A DNA stretch of 64,000 nucleotides from Manduca sexta. Its lineage: Eukaryota; Arthropoda; Insecta; Lepidoptera; Sphingidae. Every line of letters begins with the position of its first letter. The first letter of the stretch is position 1. Positions 50,880-60,899 of this stretch are shown here, one piece after another. Below the pieces are notes generated by a model. It had not been told where the DNA came from, made no database searches, and was given only the letters and a program-made list of their open reading frames with translations. The translations under genes and the position numbers were made by a program. The stretch spans positions 5,871,556 through 5,935,555 of the forward strand of contig NC_051116.1 of NCBI RefSeq assembly GCF_014839805.1. Reading direction: 5' to 3'.

Positions 50880-51065
50880 CTGGTGATATATTTTATATCC
50901 ACCCTATTAGCGACCATCGTTCAAGGTGTTAATAAAACGTGTGTGTCTATGTATTCGGTTCCAACAGGCCGGCAAAATTGTGTCAACTGTCGAGGGGTAA
51001 TCATCTCTCGTCAGTCGACATTCTATTGAACCCCACTCCACTTACCATCAGGTGCAGTGGGTTAT
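50880..51065 (-). mobile_element. Rep-D copy
   Basis: Complementary order: GGTGATATATTTTATATCC, ATTAGCGACCATCGTTC, AACAGGCCGGCAAAATTGTG and TCGTCAGTCGACATTC to CACTTACCATCAGGTGCAG. A small deletion removes part of the middle. Confidence 0.76.
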
Positions 51066-51253
51066 ATGAGTATTTAGTAAGTTTTCATTGACTATTTTTG
51101 GCCCCAAACGCTATAATTGATGGTATTTGAAACTTGAATATATGTAATGAGTGCAGTTCGATGCAGTGTTTTGTAATTAAAAGTTCCAAGCCTTATTATG
51201 GCACCTATTGTCAGTCGAGCAAAAATAGAATTTCTGATTTTCATCATGTAAAT

Positions 51254-51655
51254 ATTTACTCACGCCATTTATCTCTGAAGGTGTAGGCAGAGGCGCAACT
51301 GGTTTTCGTCGTGCATATCCCTATGATGTGATAACGGGCCAGCCTATCGCCATATCGGGCACTAATTTCTAACTCCGTAGAATATTTGATAATACTACGT
51401 AAAATGAAAATTTGACCAATGTTTGTTTCAAAGTGTAAGTTGCGCAGACGCCGTTAACTTTTTGCCCCAATACACACTAAACTCACTATTGTTTTGCAAA
51501 TTTCAGCAACTGTTAGTTTCAAAATGGTATATGTAATGTTATTGTTAGTTTCATAACTCCGGGCTGATATTGAGTACAAAAACACTATCACTTTGCCCGA
51601 ACCCAAGACCTCAGCAACGTAGTCGTACCATAATACAATTACGCCACCGAAAATA
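51254..51655 (-). mobile_element. SINE-2 copy split by a 176-bp insertion
   Basis: Tail side: TACTCACGCCATTTATCTC, CCAGCCTATCGCCATATCGG. After the insertion it resumes at TAACTCCGGGCTGATATTG with the B-box region CCCGAACCCAAGACCTC and head AATTACGCCACCG. Confidence 0.78.
51378..51553. mobile_element. 176-bp insertion with 8-bp target duplication
   Basis: Exactly bounded by TAACTCCG at 51370-51377 and 51554-51561, where other SINE-2 copies have a single (A)CTCCGGGCTG. An 8-bp duplication fits hAT-type transposition, but I see no clear terminal inverted repeats (ends TAGAATATTTG and TTAGTTTCA). Non-coding. Confidence 0.68.
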
Positions 51656-52289
51656 TTTTAATAACACTATAGAAGGGAAATGTCGAAGCGTAATGATCAC
51701 TCCACTCTATTTTCACTCCTAAAATATATAATTTCCACTGAAATACACAGAATTTAATATGTAAATTATACATGAAATATTTAAACTCAGACATATCTTG
51801 TTAACAATAAATTCATATTTTAACTCAATTAAAGCAGCTATATTTTTAACGTATCAAATTATTCCACGCAGCTTTTAAATACGGCAACACTTCATTGCGC
51901 CGGGCTTAATTTAAAAAAAGAACTCGCAATTCGAATTTCGAAAAAAATGGCGCGCATTTAAAATCAACATGGCGGCCGTCGCTTCATTATAATCGAGAAG
52001 TAAGTATCGCATTTTGCGTTTAACATTGTTTCAGTAATTAAACTGGCTGATTGAATGTGTATCGGAATCGAGATAGCCGGAAACGGATATTAAATCCCAT
52101 TTTAATTAGGTTCAGGTGACGGTATGCGATTGGCTCATCGGGCGTGTCGGGTTCCAATCTAGTTTGAATTTTTTCCGCATAACCGTTCATTTTTCTAGAC
52201 AGGTTAGGGCATTAACATGGCTGTAATTGGAAATTCGGTTTTACATAATCCTAGAACTGCGGGTATATGAATACATTAAAATCATCTCA
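51656..52289. other. No recognisable gene
   Basis: 51950-52160 is less AT-rich, with AACATGGCGGCCGTCGC and ATTGGCTCATCGGGCG motifs, and has no match in the window. It may be unique intronic DNA with regulatory potential (inference). Confidence 0.35.
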
Positions 52290-52508
52290 CATTAGTTTCT
52301 GCCTGCGGTTTCGTTCGCGTGAAAAAAATATTCCGTAATAAATATGCCCCCGGATAGATCTATAAAAGTAGCTTATATTACTCAGGAGTAAAGTAGCTCT
52401 CATTAGTAAACAAAAATCAAAATCAGTTTAATAGTTTCTGAGATTAGCGCGTTCAAACAAACAGACTCTTCAGCTTTATATATTACTATACATATGTTAA
52501 AATAGATA
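52290..52508 (-). mobile_element. Hel-A copy, 3' end mutated
   Basis: ATTAGTTTCTGCCTGCGG, then TTTCGTTCGCGTGAAAAAAA give the complement of the 3' end. GTTTAATAGTTTCTGAG and CGCGTTCAAACAAACAGAC follow, and the far end is near TTATATATTACTATAC. Confidence 0.58.
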
Positions 52509-52714
52509 AGTAAAGAGTCTTGATGTTATTTTAAAGCCCACACTTAGAAACAAGAGTGATTTTAGCCAATAATAAAGTACACAATACTACTCTATAGTAG
52601 GTACTTTAAAAAGAAAAACAAATAAAATATACAATTCCCATAAATCCCTGGTGTGCGGTCTATTTCCCTCAATTCCTGAAGAAAAAATAAATGGGGAGAA
52701 CCAAGCCTGCATAA

Positions 52715-52800
52715 CTATCGACCGAGAGGCAATCATCTCTCGTCAGTTGATACTATCTGGCATTTTCTTCTTACCATCAGGTGCAATGGGGTCACTTTGT
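52715..52800 (-). mobile_element. Rep-D fragment
   Basis: TCGACCGAGAGGCAATCATC, TCGTCAGTTGATACTATC and TTACCATCAGGTGCAATGGG: proximal 90 bp only. Head-to-head with the next copy. Confidence 0.62.
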
Positions 52801-52844
52801 TAAGTCCGAAAAATAGCTTATTCATATTTCTTTTTTACATAAGC

Positions 52845-53055
52845 ACGACACCCATTGCACCAAGTGGACTAAGGCCCAACAATGTCGACTGACGAGAGAT
52901 GATTACCCTTCTACAGTCGACACAATTATGCCGGCCTGTTGCAACCGGATATACACAGGCTGATCCCGGAACGCGACACATACCTGGGCCACTATGGCGG
53001 GTTTTAACATCTTTTGTACAACAGTCGTTATCGGGCCGGATATAAAATATACCAG
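52845..53055 (+). mobile_element. Rep-D copy
   Basis: Starts CGACACCCATTGCACCAAG (altered end), then AATGTCGACTGACGAGAG, CCGGCCTGTTGCAACCGG, GCGGGTTTTAACATC and GTCGTTATCGGGCCGG to ATATAAAATATACC. Confidence 0.74.
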
Positions 53056-53321
53056 CAAAATAAGCATCCAAGTATGAAAATAAACTACCTAAGTAACAGC
53101 ATAGTTTTCAGCAGCCCGCATAAATCACATGCATACAACTTAAATCACAAAGTTATGAATGAACACAACGGCATTTTGAGCAGCGCAAGTTGTAGAATTG
53201 CAAGTTGTAGCAAACTTGAGTCCTTACTTCAAAACACGCGCCAGTCTCGTCCAACTTTGAATTAGCGGTTCATCGTGCTTCCAACTTGAAATGTATGTTT
53301 GTAATGGCAGGTCCACAGTTT

Positions 53322-53375
53322 TAGTGGTGGTAGAATATTATATCCGCCCGGATACCGACCACCGTACACAATAAG
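53322..53375 (-). mobile_element. Rep-D end fragment
   Basis: GGTGGTAGAATATTATATCC and GCCCGGATACCGACCACC, then CGTACACAAT: the distal 50 bp in opposite orientation to the previous copy. Confidence 0.58.
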
Positions 53376-53430
53376 TTTATAATGTATACTAATTAATAAA
53401 TTAAAATGTCTGAAAGGTCGGGAGTAAATC

Positions 53431-54923
53431 TATATATATAAAAATGAATCCCTATTTCCCTTGGTCACGCCACCACGCGTGAACGGCTGGCCCGATTTCA
53501 ATTTTTTTTTGTGTTTGTTATTGTCAAGAGAACGTTTCTTATAAAAGAAAAAATTGCGCGGTAAATTAGAAAATTTAAGAAAACTTAACGACAATACTAA
53601 TTTCACATAACTGTCAGTGGTTTGAAATAATTGTCAGCGATCGACAGAATGCGCGTTGCAAATTCATAGTTAAGACGGAACGTCTAGTCCATTGAAATGT
53701 TACATTTTTTAGGCCTTACCTTGCGTTTTTTAGAGGACGCAATTTTATTTTTTTGAAGTGTAGGGGGGGTCAGTCTAAAGCTAAAACCCAGTTTGTGGGG
53801 TCGCCACCCTTGTCCCACGGCCGCCATCTTGAAAATAAGGTTGAAATGGTTTTTACGATGTATCTCTTAAACTATTTATCTGACAAAAAAAATGTATAAA
53901 CATTTTTTGTTGAAAATTAAATTCTCTACAACTTTGGTTTAGTAACTTTTGTCGTAGAACTATAAATAAAAAAGTTATAAGCGAAAATATTAAGAAATTC
54001 AATGTTAAGCAATGTCCATTGCAACGTCATCAGAACGTGTGTTTATAAGGTTCATAATACTTTTTTTTGTACTCTCATTAATACCCAAATACCCAAGGGA
54101 CCATTAGGGAATAAAAGAACATCTGCCTGCTATTATTATTATTATTTCTAACCTCTCTTATTGTAAGAATAGCTGATAATATTATGTTGAAGTGGTCGTT
54201 CAACTTATATCTTTTAGTTGTGCTACATATTTCTGTACGTGCGGATGTATTTTATTCTGTTTTTAATTGTGAAGACGATTTCGAATGATTTTAGACTTCG
54301 ATTCGATTCGATTTTAACTTTAGTGAAAACTACTTTTTTTTTATTAGCATTTTGACTTTTAAAAGACTTTTAAAAGTCAAAATGCTAATAAAAAACTTAC
54401 TTACGACAACTTCAACACAATATTATCAGCTATTCTTACAATAAGAGAGGTTAGAAATAATAATAATAATAGCAGGCAGATGTTCTTTTGTTCCCTAATG
54501 GTCCCTTGGGTATTTGGGTATTAATGAGAGTACAAAAAAGTATTATGAACCTTATAAACACACGTTCTGATGACGTTGCAATGGACATTGCTTAACATTG
54601 AATTTCTTAACATTTTCGCTTATAACTTTTTTATTTATAGTTCTACGACAAAAGTTACTAGACCAAAGTTGTAGAGAATTTAATTTGCAACAAAAATATT
54701 TATAATTTTTTTTTGTCAGATAAATAGTTTAAGAGATACGTCGTAAAAACCATTTCAACCCCTATTTTCAAGATGGCGGCCGTGGGACAAGGGTGGCGAC
54801 CCCACAAACTTGGTTTTAGCTTTAGACTGACCCCCCCTACACTTCAAAAAAATAAAATTGCGTCCTCTAAAAAACGCAACCCCAAATGTAACTTTTCAAT
54901 GGACTAGTCTGTCGGGTCAGTTA
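53431..54923 (+). mobile_element. Hel-B Helitron interrupted by a foldback element
   Basis: 5' end TCTATATATATAAAAATG, then CACGCCACCACGCGTGAACG and GTCAGTGGTTTGAAATAATTG to the 3' hairpin AGACGGAACGTCT. After the 1.2-kb insertion the last bases GTCGGGTCAGTTAG follow (CTAG mutated to TTAG). Without the insertion it is about 270 bp. Confidence 0.75.
53685..54906. mobile_element. 1.22-kb foldback element
   Basis: Termini TAGTCCATTGAAA and TTTCAATGGACTA begin two long arms of roughly 500 bp that are near-perfect complements. Blocks such as AGAGGACGCAATTTTATTTT, GACCATTAGGGAATAAAAG and TTATAAGCGAAAATATTAAG all have mirror copies. The centre is a tight palindrome at about 54340-54395 (GCATTTTGACTTTTAAAAG). 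The left arm carries about 130 bp (54205-54335) absent on the right. A 3-bp GTC flanks both ends (53682-53684, 54907-54909). Non-coding. Confidence 0.88.
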
Positions 54924-54930
54924 GTTTAAA

Positions 54931-54972
54931 TATAAAAACCGCGATAAAAACCGAAAAATAGTTTATTTTTTT
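54931..54972. mobile_element. FB-5 right-arm fragment
   Basis: TATAAAAACCGCGATAAAAAC, then CGAAAAATAGTTTATTT; only one arm remains. Confidence 0.5.
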
Positions 54973-55562
54973 AATATAGATTATAATAATCCCACTTCGA
55001 TACTAAAATTTTAATGTGCTCACTACCTTGATCCTTATTACCCGGAATGACAGGCATAAATCTTCCTAACATTTTAGGCGTAAGATACCGTATAAGGTAA
55101 AGACATCGGGGTCGACCTCTTTCGAGTGACTTTCCTTGTAACTGAGGGAATTGTTAAAAATGTTTTCGGGTGCAATATATCCTCGTAAGGAGACTTAAGT
55201 CGGTAAGAAAGTGTTGCTATTGTGTTGAAATATTTGTTTTAGCCTTTTATATTGTTGAAAGTTCATATGGATTAGAAGTCTTATGTTTGCCACGCGAAAA
55301 TTACTCCAGTTGCGCCTCTGCCCACCCTTTTGGGAGTGAACGTGTGTTATTTTTGAAAATAGTCTATATTATTAGCAAAATAGTCGATTTAACGCCCCCA
55401 TCTATACTCCCGCGCGTTGCAAAAAATATCTTTTTAGATGTGTCCGAGGAAAAATGTATATTTCGTCTAAATGTCAGAGATATTTGCCGTGTTTATCTGG
55501 CGTCGGAAATTTAGGTGATGGCAGCCATATCAAGGTAATATTCTAGAGTAGGTATTGACTTA
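54973..55562. other. No recognisable gene
   Basis: A 114-codon frame at 55170-55514 lacks domains and crosses a SINE-2 tail relic at 55300-55345 (CAGTTGCGCCTCTGCCCACC). Not called. Confidence 0.4.
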
Positions 55563-55894
55563 AGCGGCGATAGCCTAGTTGGGTGTGGAACGGACTGCCA
55601 AGACGAATGTCCGCAGGTTCAAATCCCAAGGGCACACACCTCTGACTTTTCTAAAATCATGTGTGTATTCTTTGTGAATTTATCGTTCGCTTTAACGGCG
55701 AAGAAAAACATCGTAAGGAAACCTGCACATCTAAGAAGTTCTATATAGGAATTTCGAAGGTGTGTGAAATCTACCAATCCGCCCTAGGCCAGCGTGGTGG
55801 ACTAAGGCCTTATCCCTCTCAGTTGTAGAGGAGGCTCGTGCTCAGCAGTGGGCAAGTATATAATACAGGGCTAATATTATTATTATTATTATAT
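55563..55894 (+). mobile_element. SINE-1 copy, intact, perfect 14-bp TSD
   Basis: TAGGTATTGACTTA at 55549-55562 and 55895-55908 is an exact duplication, so this is probably the youngest SINE-1 here. Full head AGCGGCGATAGCCTAGTTGG, B-box AGGTTCAAATCCC, (ATT)n tail of about 20 bp. Confidence 0.93.
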
Positions 55895-56164
55895 TAGGTA
55901 TTGACTTACTATTTGGCCCTCGTAAAGAGTCGACAATTATTGTAGCGATTCTTAGAACCAGCTGTGCGATACCAACGCCATCTATTAATTAAGCCAGGTA
56001 TGAAAATTCAAATATTTCCCACGGGGGTAAATGTGTTAATCGAGGTCATGATCTATTCGTGTACCAAATTCCATCATAAACCGTTTAACAGTTTTTGCGT
56101 TTACCTCTAACAAACATTCAAATATGTTTATAAACATACGCATTTATAATATTAGTAAGAGTTA

Positions 56165-56266
56165 CAAAGTATTGTTTTATTAGTGTAGTGTTAGTGTTCC
56201 ACTGCGCTCGCCATCCTGAGACATGAGATGTTAAGTCTAGTCCAGTAGTTACACTGGCTACAATAT
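56165..56266 (-). mobile_element. Rep-G middle fragment
   Basis: ACAAAGTATTGTTTTATTAG, TCCACTGCGCTCGCCATCC and GTCCAGTAGTTACACTGGC only. Confidence 0.6.
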
Positions 56267-56329
56267 CAAATAATGAAAGAAATATATTTAAAAAATCATT
56301 ATGACAAATTGAATCTTAAAAAATTGAAA

Positions 56330-56500
56330 TTAAACTACTTTTCGGGTTTTATCGCGGTATTATATATTTTACTTTTCTCCCAACGTTTCGAAGGCTTTGC
56401 AGCCTTCATGGTCACTATGGAAAACTAAAATATAAAAAACCACGATAAAATCCGAAAAGTAGTTTAATTTTAAAGTCTAACATTCGCGTAAACATAAGAC
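56330..56500. mobile_element. FB-5 copy, complete
   Basis: AAATTAAACTACTTTTCGGG left arm and TCCGAAAAGTAGTTTAATTTT right arm are inverted. Centre CCCAACGTTTCGAAGGC, TTTGCAGCCTTCATGGTCAC. Outer tail TAACATTCGCGTAAACATAAG. Best reference for the family. Confidence 0.83.
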
Positions 56501-56916
56501 ATCATTAATTTTAAATTTCAACCAATTCATAGCGTTAATATGCAAAAAAAATTGACAAAAAGACGCGGAACTCAATCAATTTATATTAAAAGCCGGAATT
56601 GTTGACAGACCGAAGAAATTACATTCCTTTAAAAATGGCTGCGAAGGCACTTCCGGTTCCGAGATACTTCATAAGATTAACGTTTTGTAAGGAAAAAATG
56701 TTTTCAACGAAAGTCGGTTTGTGAATTATAATGTTGGGTAAATCTACTTGGAATAAGTGAATTAACTTGGCGACAGAATAGGCTTTGTATTTTATGTTTT
56801 TTGTGCAAGTTTCGTGTAACGAGGTATGTCTTTGGGGCCGTTCAAGTATTACGTATCGCAATTTTTGAAGATTTTCGACGCAATTTTTTATTTTATTCAA
56901 AATACCGGAAAGCCGC
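56501..56916. other. No recognisable gene
   Basis: A 121-codon minus-strand frame (56619-56984) runs into the adjacent SINE-1. Its first part is therefore repeat-derived and the rest shows no domain. Confidence 0.4.
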
Positions 56917-56926
56917 TTAAATACCT

Positions 56927-57261
56927 TTAATAATAATAATAATAATATCAGCCCTATATTATATACTTGCCCGCTGCTGGGCACGGGCCTCCTCTACTAC
57001 TGAGAGGGATTAGGCCTTAGTCCACCACGCTGGCCTAGTGCGGGTTGGTAGACTTCACACACCTTCGAAATTCCTTTAAAGAACTTCTCAGATGTGCAGG
57101 TTTCCTCACGATGTTTTCCTTCACCGTTAAAGCGCACGATAAATTTACAAATAATACACACATGATTTTTTAAAAAAGTCAGAGGTGTGTGCCCTTGGTA
57201 TTTGAACCTGCGGACATTCGTCTCGGCAGTCCGTTCCACACCCAACTAGGCTATCGCCGCT
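56927..57261 (-). mobile_element. SINE-1 copy, full length with TSD
   Basis: (AAT)n tail at the left, body and head to CTAGGCTATCGCCGC. Flanks TTAAATACCT (56917-56926) and TTAAATACTT (57263-57272) form a 10-bp duplication with one mismatch. The 82-codon frame on the minus strand is internal. Confidence 0.87.
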
Positions 57262-57471
57262 ATTAAATACTTACCTACGCTAAATAACTTTATTGTATTA
57301 AAATAAAAAAAAAACAATGTTACATAACGCTTTGTATGAGACTCCCCTCCCGCCCCTGTAACGCATCGTAACGTTTTACAATATCCCCCATCTCCCCAAA
57401 TTGTGTTACGTAATACTTGAACGAAACTTTCTTAAATAATATTTTTTTTATTATTTTTATACAGGCACAAA
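57262..57471. other. Spacer with C-rich pyrimidine tracts
   Basis: CTCCCCTCCCGCCCCTG and TATCCCCCATCTCCCC alternate with GTAACG words (three within 90 bp). No gene. Confidence 0.4.
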
Positions 57472-57716
57472 AAAGTGATCCCACTGGACCTGATGGTAAA
57501 CGGAGGTGTTCGTTATCTGGGCGGATGTAAAATATATCCTAGAACAGGGTCTACCATACAAGGCGTTAAAACCCGCCATAGAAGCAGACGAAGAGTACGC
57601 GTTCCGGGATCAGCCTGTGTATATCCGGTCCCAACAGGCATAATTGTGTCGACTGCCGAGGGGTAATCTCTCGTCAGTCGACCCCACTTCACTTACCATC
57701 AGGTGCAGTGGTGTCT
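57472..57716 (-). mobile_element. Rep-D copy with an inverted end
   Basis: The main body is minus-strand (GCGTTAAAACCCGCCATAG, ACTGCCGAGGGGTAATCTC, CACTTACCATCAGGTGCAG). The low-coordinate end GATCCCACTGGACCTGATGG repeats the opposite terminus in inverted form. The copy therefore carries matching inverted ends. Confidence 0.7.
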
Positions 57717-58084
57717 CTGCTGTGGTCGTATAAAAGTACTATTACAAACATCCATTAGCAAAAAACCCACTATTATAAAAAAGGATTCTTTATGGCCAAA
57801 TAATGGCTTCTTGCACTACCCTACATTGTTCATTAATACACAAACTTTAATATAATGTAGAGTTAATGACGGAAAAGTAATGTAAAGAGAATTTACATTT
57901 TTAACACTTTTCTTCATAGTAAGCTGTACCTTTCAAGTACAAAATGAATACACTATTTCTCGGTATTAAAACTTACGTAATTTCTGGTTCGTGAAAAGAA
58001 AATATTTTCGGAGTAGTGTGAGATTTCATGATGGTTTTATGATAGAAAAGTACGTGACACGGTTTGAAAAACCTTTCGTGGTAT
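57717..58084. other. No recognisable gene
   Basis: AT-rich spacer. A 78-codon minus-strand frame extends into Rep-G and is unsupported. Confidence 0.35.
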
Positions 58085-58395
58085 TTTTTTATTGTTTTTA
58101 ATGAAGAGACAAGCTTGTCGTTCGCCTGATGGTAAGCGATACGACTGTCCATAAACAGAAGAAACACCATCCAACACCTTGAATTACAAAGTATTGTTTG
58201 GTATTCCACTGCGCTCGCTATCTTCAGACATGAGATATAAAGTCTTATTGTGTCCAGTAGTTACACTAGCTACAAGGTCCTTCAAGCCGGAACACAACAT
58301 TGACTACACACTGCTGCTTGGCGGCAGAAATAGACATTGCGGTGGTACGTACCCAGGCGGACTCGCACCTATGAGAGACCTACGACCAGAAAATT
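58085..58395 (-). mobile_element. Rep-G copy, full length
   Basis: TTTTTTTATTGTTTTTAATG start, GTTCGCCTGATGGTAAGCG, ACTGCGCTCGCTATCTTC, CTGCTGCTTGGCGGCAG and ACTCGCACCTATGAGAG to CTACGACCAG. The 87-codon frame within it is not a gene. Confidence 0.82.
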
Positions 58396-58848
58396 TCGCA
58401 TTTAAATGTAAGTTAAGTCATAATTATTACATTAATAGATAAAGTCTTTAGTTAAAGTATATTTTGAATGATTACTATCTAGTAACGCCCGTCAAACTAT
58501 GTATGTGATTTTTAGCATTTATTTTTTTTTGCCGTTTGCCATCCGACAAGCAATTTACAAATCTCATCCTACAGCATAAGAAACATATTGCCGTAACCGC
58601 CGTTACACTCTATTTCCAATCTATACTAAGTTTACAAAACTATTAGAACGGAAATCATTAGGAAAATGCAAATTGAACCGACGAGTAACAGCTGTTCCTC
58701 AATATTTTTAATTATACGAGGAATTGATAGCGCGTTTCCGTGTTTATGTTCGCACCGGGCGAATTGAGTGAAATATAGGCGAGGAAGATATTCGGTAGGT
58801 TTGTACTTATAAACTTACTTATAAAGGCTTATAAAGGTACTTATAAAC
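58396..58848. other. No recognisable gene
   Basis: AT-rich. Contains a direct repeat CTTATAAACTTACTTATAAAGG near 58807. No other signals. Confidence 0.35.
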
Positions 58849-59004
58849 TTGCTTTAGCGATAAGAGGTGATTAAGAATTGCTTAAATAGCTGTCAAAAAC
58901 ATCATCGGTTCCTAGTGTAAATTTTATTAAGAGGCAAGATGGCGGGTTTTGACTTACAGCTGATCGAGTAAATTTGTGTTTTAACAAGCATAGCTTTACA
59001 AAAA
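58849..59004 (+). repeat. Second copy of the dispersed repeat at 49756
   Basis: AGCTGTCAAAAACATCATCGG, GAGGCAAGATGGCGGGTTTTG and ACTTACAGCTGATCGAG with CATAGCTTTAC correspond block by block to 49756-49905. Confidence 0.72.
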
Positions 59005-59189
59005 TGTTACAAGTAAGACTGATAATAATTAGACAATGAATGTTAATATAAATTTAGGGAGAATAAAGGCTAATAAAACTACTGAATGTGTTCGTTTTGC
59101 GGCAGTTTTCCATATGCGTTGGGTCGTAAATAATTTGTTACAAGAAATATTTCTAGTTCATTAACTTCATTAAAAAAGCTACTATAAGT

Positions 59190-59420
59190 ATCGTTTTCGA
59201 AGCCCGTTGAAGTCAGGTCCGAGCCACGAAGTTGCCGCACTTAGCACCGACTTAGTGCGGCGCGGCGAGCGGCTAAAAAAATCTATAGCTAAGTGTGGAA
59301 TTCAATGAAGCATGTCGCGAGTTGCCGCTCGAACGGGATATGAGCGGATTTAAACTGAGCGGGAGCGAGCGAGACAGATGTGCGGGGGAAGGATAGCCGA
59401 CACAGAGCAGTGCAGATGAG
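59190..59420. other. GC- and CpG-rich patch
   Basis: TTGCCGCACTTAGCACCGAC, TTAGTGCGGCGCGGCGAGCGG, CGAGTTGCCGCTCGAACGGG and GAGCGGGAGCGAGCGAGAC make it the most CpG-rich stretch in the window. CCGCACTTAG...CTTAGTGCGG is an imperfect hairpin. It could be an enhancer or promoter of an unseen transcript, or a GC-rich MITE. No start codon context or open frame supports a gene. Confidence 0.5.
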
Positions 59421-60136
59421 CATACGTGGCGCCGATCGCCCATTTTCATGGTATTATCCCTATAGCCCCCTCCTAGTGCCCGTCCTGACCCGAGGTGGAA
59501 GAGAGGATAGAAAAAAAAGCTGATAATTGACAGTTATTTAAATCCATCCAAATGTCGTCTGAAAGAAATCGTCGATTACCGCCATTTGTAGTTCCAATTT
59601 GCTCATATTCTCTTGACTTCGACTTGAGATACAATAAATAGTTTAAATAAATAAAATTTATAAATCAATTGATAAAGTACTAACTGCGCCGCCATCATGC
59701 ACCGCCCGGTGTGAACAAACCGTCTCACTGCGATCATTATTTAGTTGTAAGTCGGTCTTTGAAGATGTTTCGTCATTGGACGTCTAACCCATTTGGTAAC
59801 AATTAATTACAGTCAAAGATATTATGTTACGGGAAATTAATAAGGGAATTGAGTGACTTGTTTTGATGGGGTATATAAGGTCATTTTGATATTGTGTTAA
59901 AAAGTGAAAACATATACTCTTCTTTATTTAATGACGTGAAAGAATAATCCATCAATAAGAATATCTTCGCCAGGATTCTTGAAAAAATTAGATTTAAAAT
60001 TTTCATGTTGGTAAAAAATAGAAAGGACAATAAGTTACGGTTCCTTCTTTATTTACCGAAAAAGTAATAGAATCAAGTGATACCAATACAAAGCAATTTG
60101 TGCAAAAATATTACAAAAAGCTTTCTGCTTTTTTAT
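59421..60136. other. No recognisable gene
   Basis: AT-rich after 59500; includes the single terminal-repeat relic at 59875 of the 50067 family. Nothing else seen. Confidence 0.4.
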
Positions 60137-60302
60137 GTTTACGCGAATGTTAGGCATTCACAAAACTGTTTGTAGAATTTGATCGCGGTTTTTTGTTATA
60201 TTATAATTTTCTCTCGTTTCGAAGACTGCAGCCTTCATGGACACGGGGAGACTGAGTTGTAATATAAAAAACTGATAAAATCCGAAAATAGTTTTATTTA
60301 CA
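60137..60302. mobile_element. FB-5 copy, diverged
   Basis: TTTACGCGAATGTTAGGCATT (inverted outer tail), GATCGCGGTTTTTTG, TTTCGAAGACTGCAGCC and GATAAAATCCGAAAATAG. Here the outer tail is at the left end, unlike 12026. Confidence 0.72.
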
Positions 60303-60432
60303 AGAACTTTGTATTAGAGAGCCAGCGATATGGTTGTTACACTCCTGCCTACCCCTGAAAAGGTGCCGGAGTATGTTTATTACAATATACAACATCAAAT
60401 TACGTACATGAGCAGATGTCCTTACTTACTAA

Positions 60433-60702
60433 TGGTAGGTCTATCATATGTAAGAGTCCGCCTGGGTAGGTACCACCGCATTGTCCATTTCTGCCGCCAA
60501 GCAGCAGTGCGTAGTCACGGCTGTGTTCCGGTTTGAAGGTACCCAGTGTAACTATTGGACATAATGAGACTTAGCATCTCGTCTCAGGATGGCGAGCGCA
60601 GTGGATTACCAAGCAATACTTTGTAATTCAAGTTGTTGGCTGGTGCCTCTACTAGCTTGCCATCGGGCGAGGCTCGGCGTGTTATTCAAAGCTATAATAA
60701 AA
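60433..60702 (+). mobile_element. Rep-G copy
   Basis: AATGGTAGGTCTATCATATG start, CGCCTGGGTAGGTACCACCG, TCTGCCGCCAAGCAGCAG and GGATGGCGAGCGCAGTGG. The end is damaged (GGCGAGGCTCGGCGTGTTA) but retains TTCAAAGCTATAATAAAA. Confidence 0.78.
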
Positions 60703-60899
60703 TATGTGCGTCGCAATTATTGTGCGTAGGTATCAGGTAGGTAAGTACCAGGTGCCGCTAGCCGCGATGGACCCCACAAATCCCATTATACAAAGAACCG
60801 GATTAAGTGGGGATAACACTACGGACTTAATGCCTTGTATAGAAAACACGATGATAATCTAGTGGATGTTTTCGTTTGTTTTTATGTATTTGCAGTGTT

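Noticed and set aside
55170..55514. 114-codon plus-strand frame
   Set aside because: Includes a SINE-2 tail relic; no start context, domain or splice evidence.
56619..56984. 121-codon minus-strand frame
   Set aside because: Begins inside a SINE-1; remaining part is low-information AT-rich coding.
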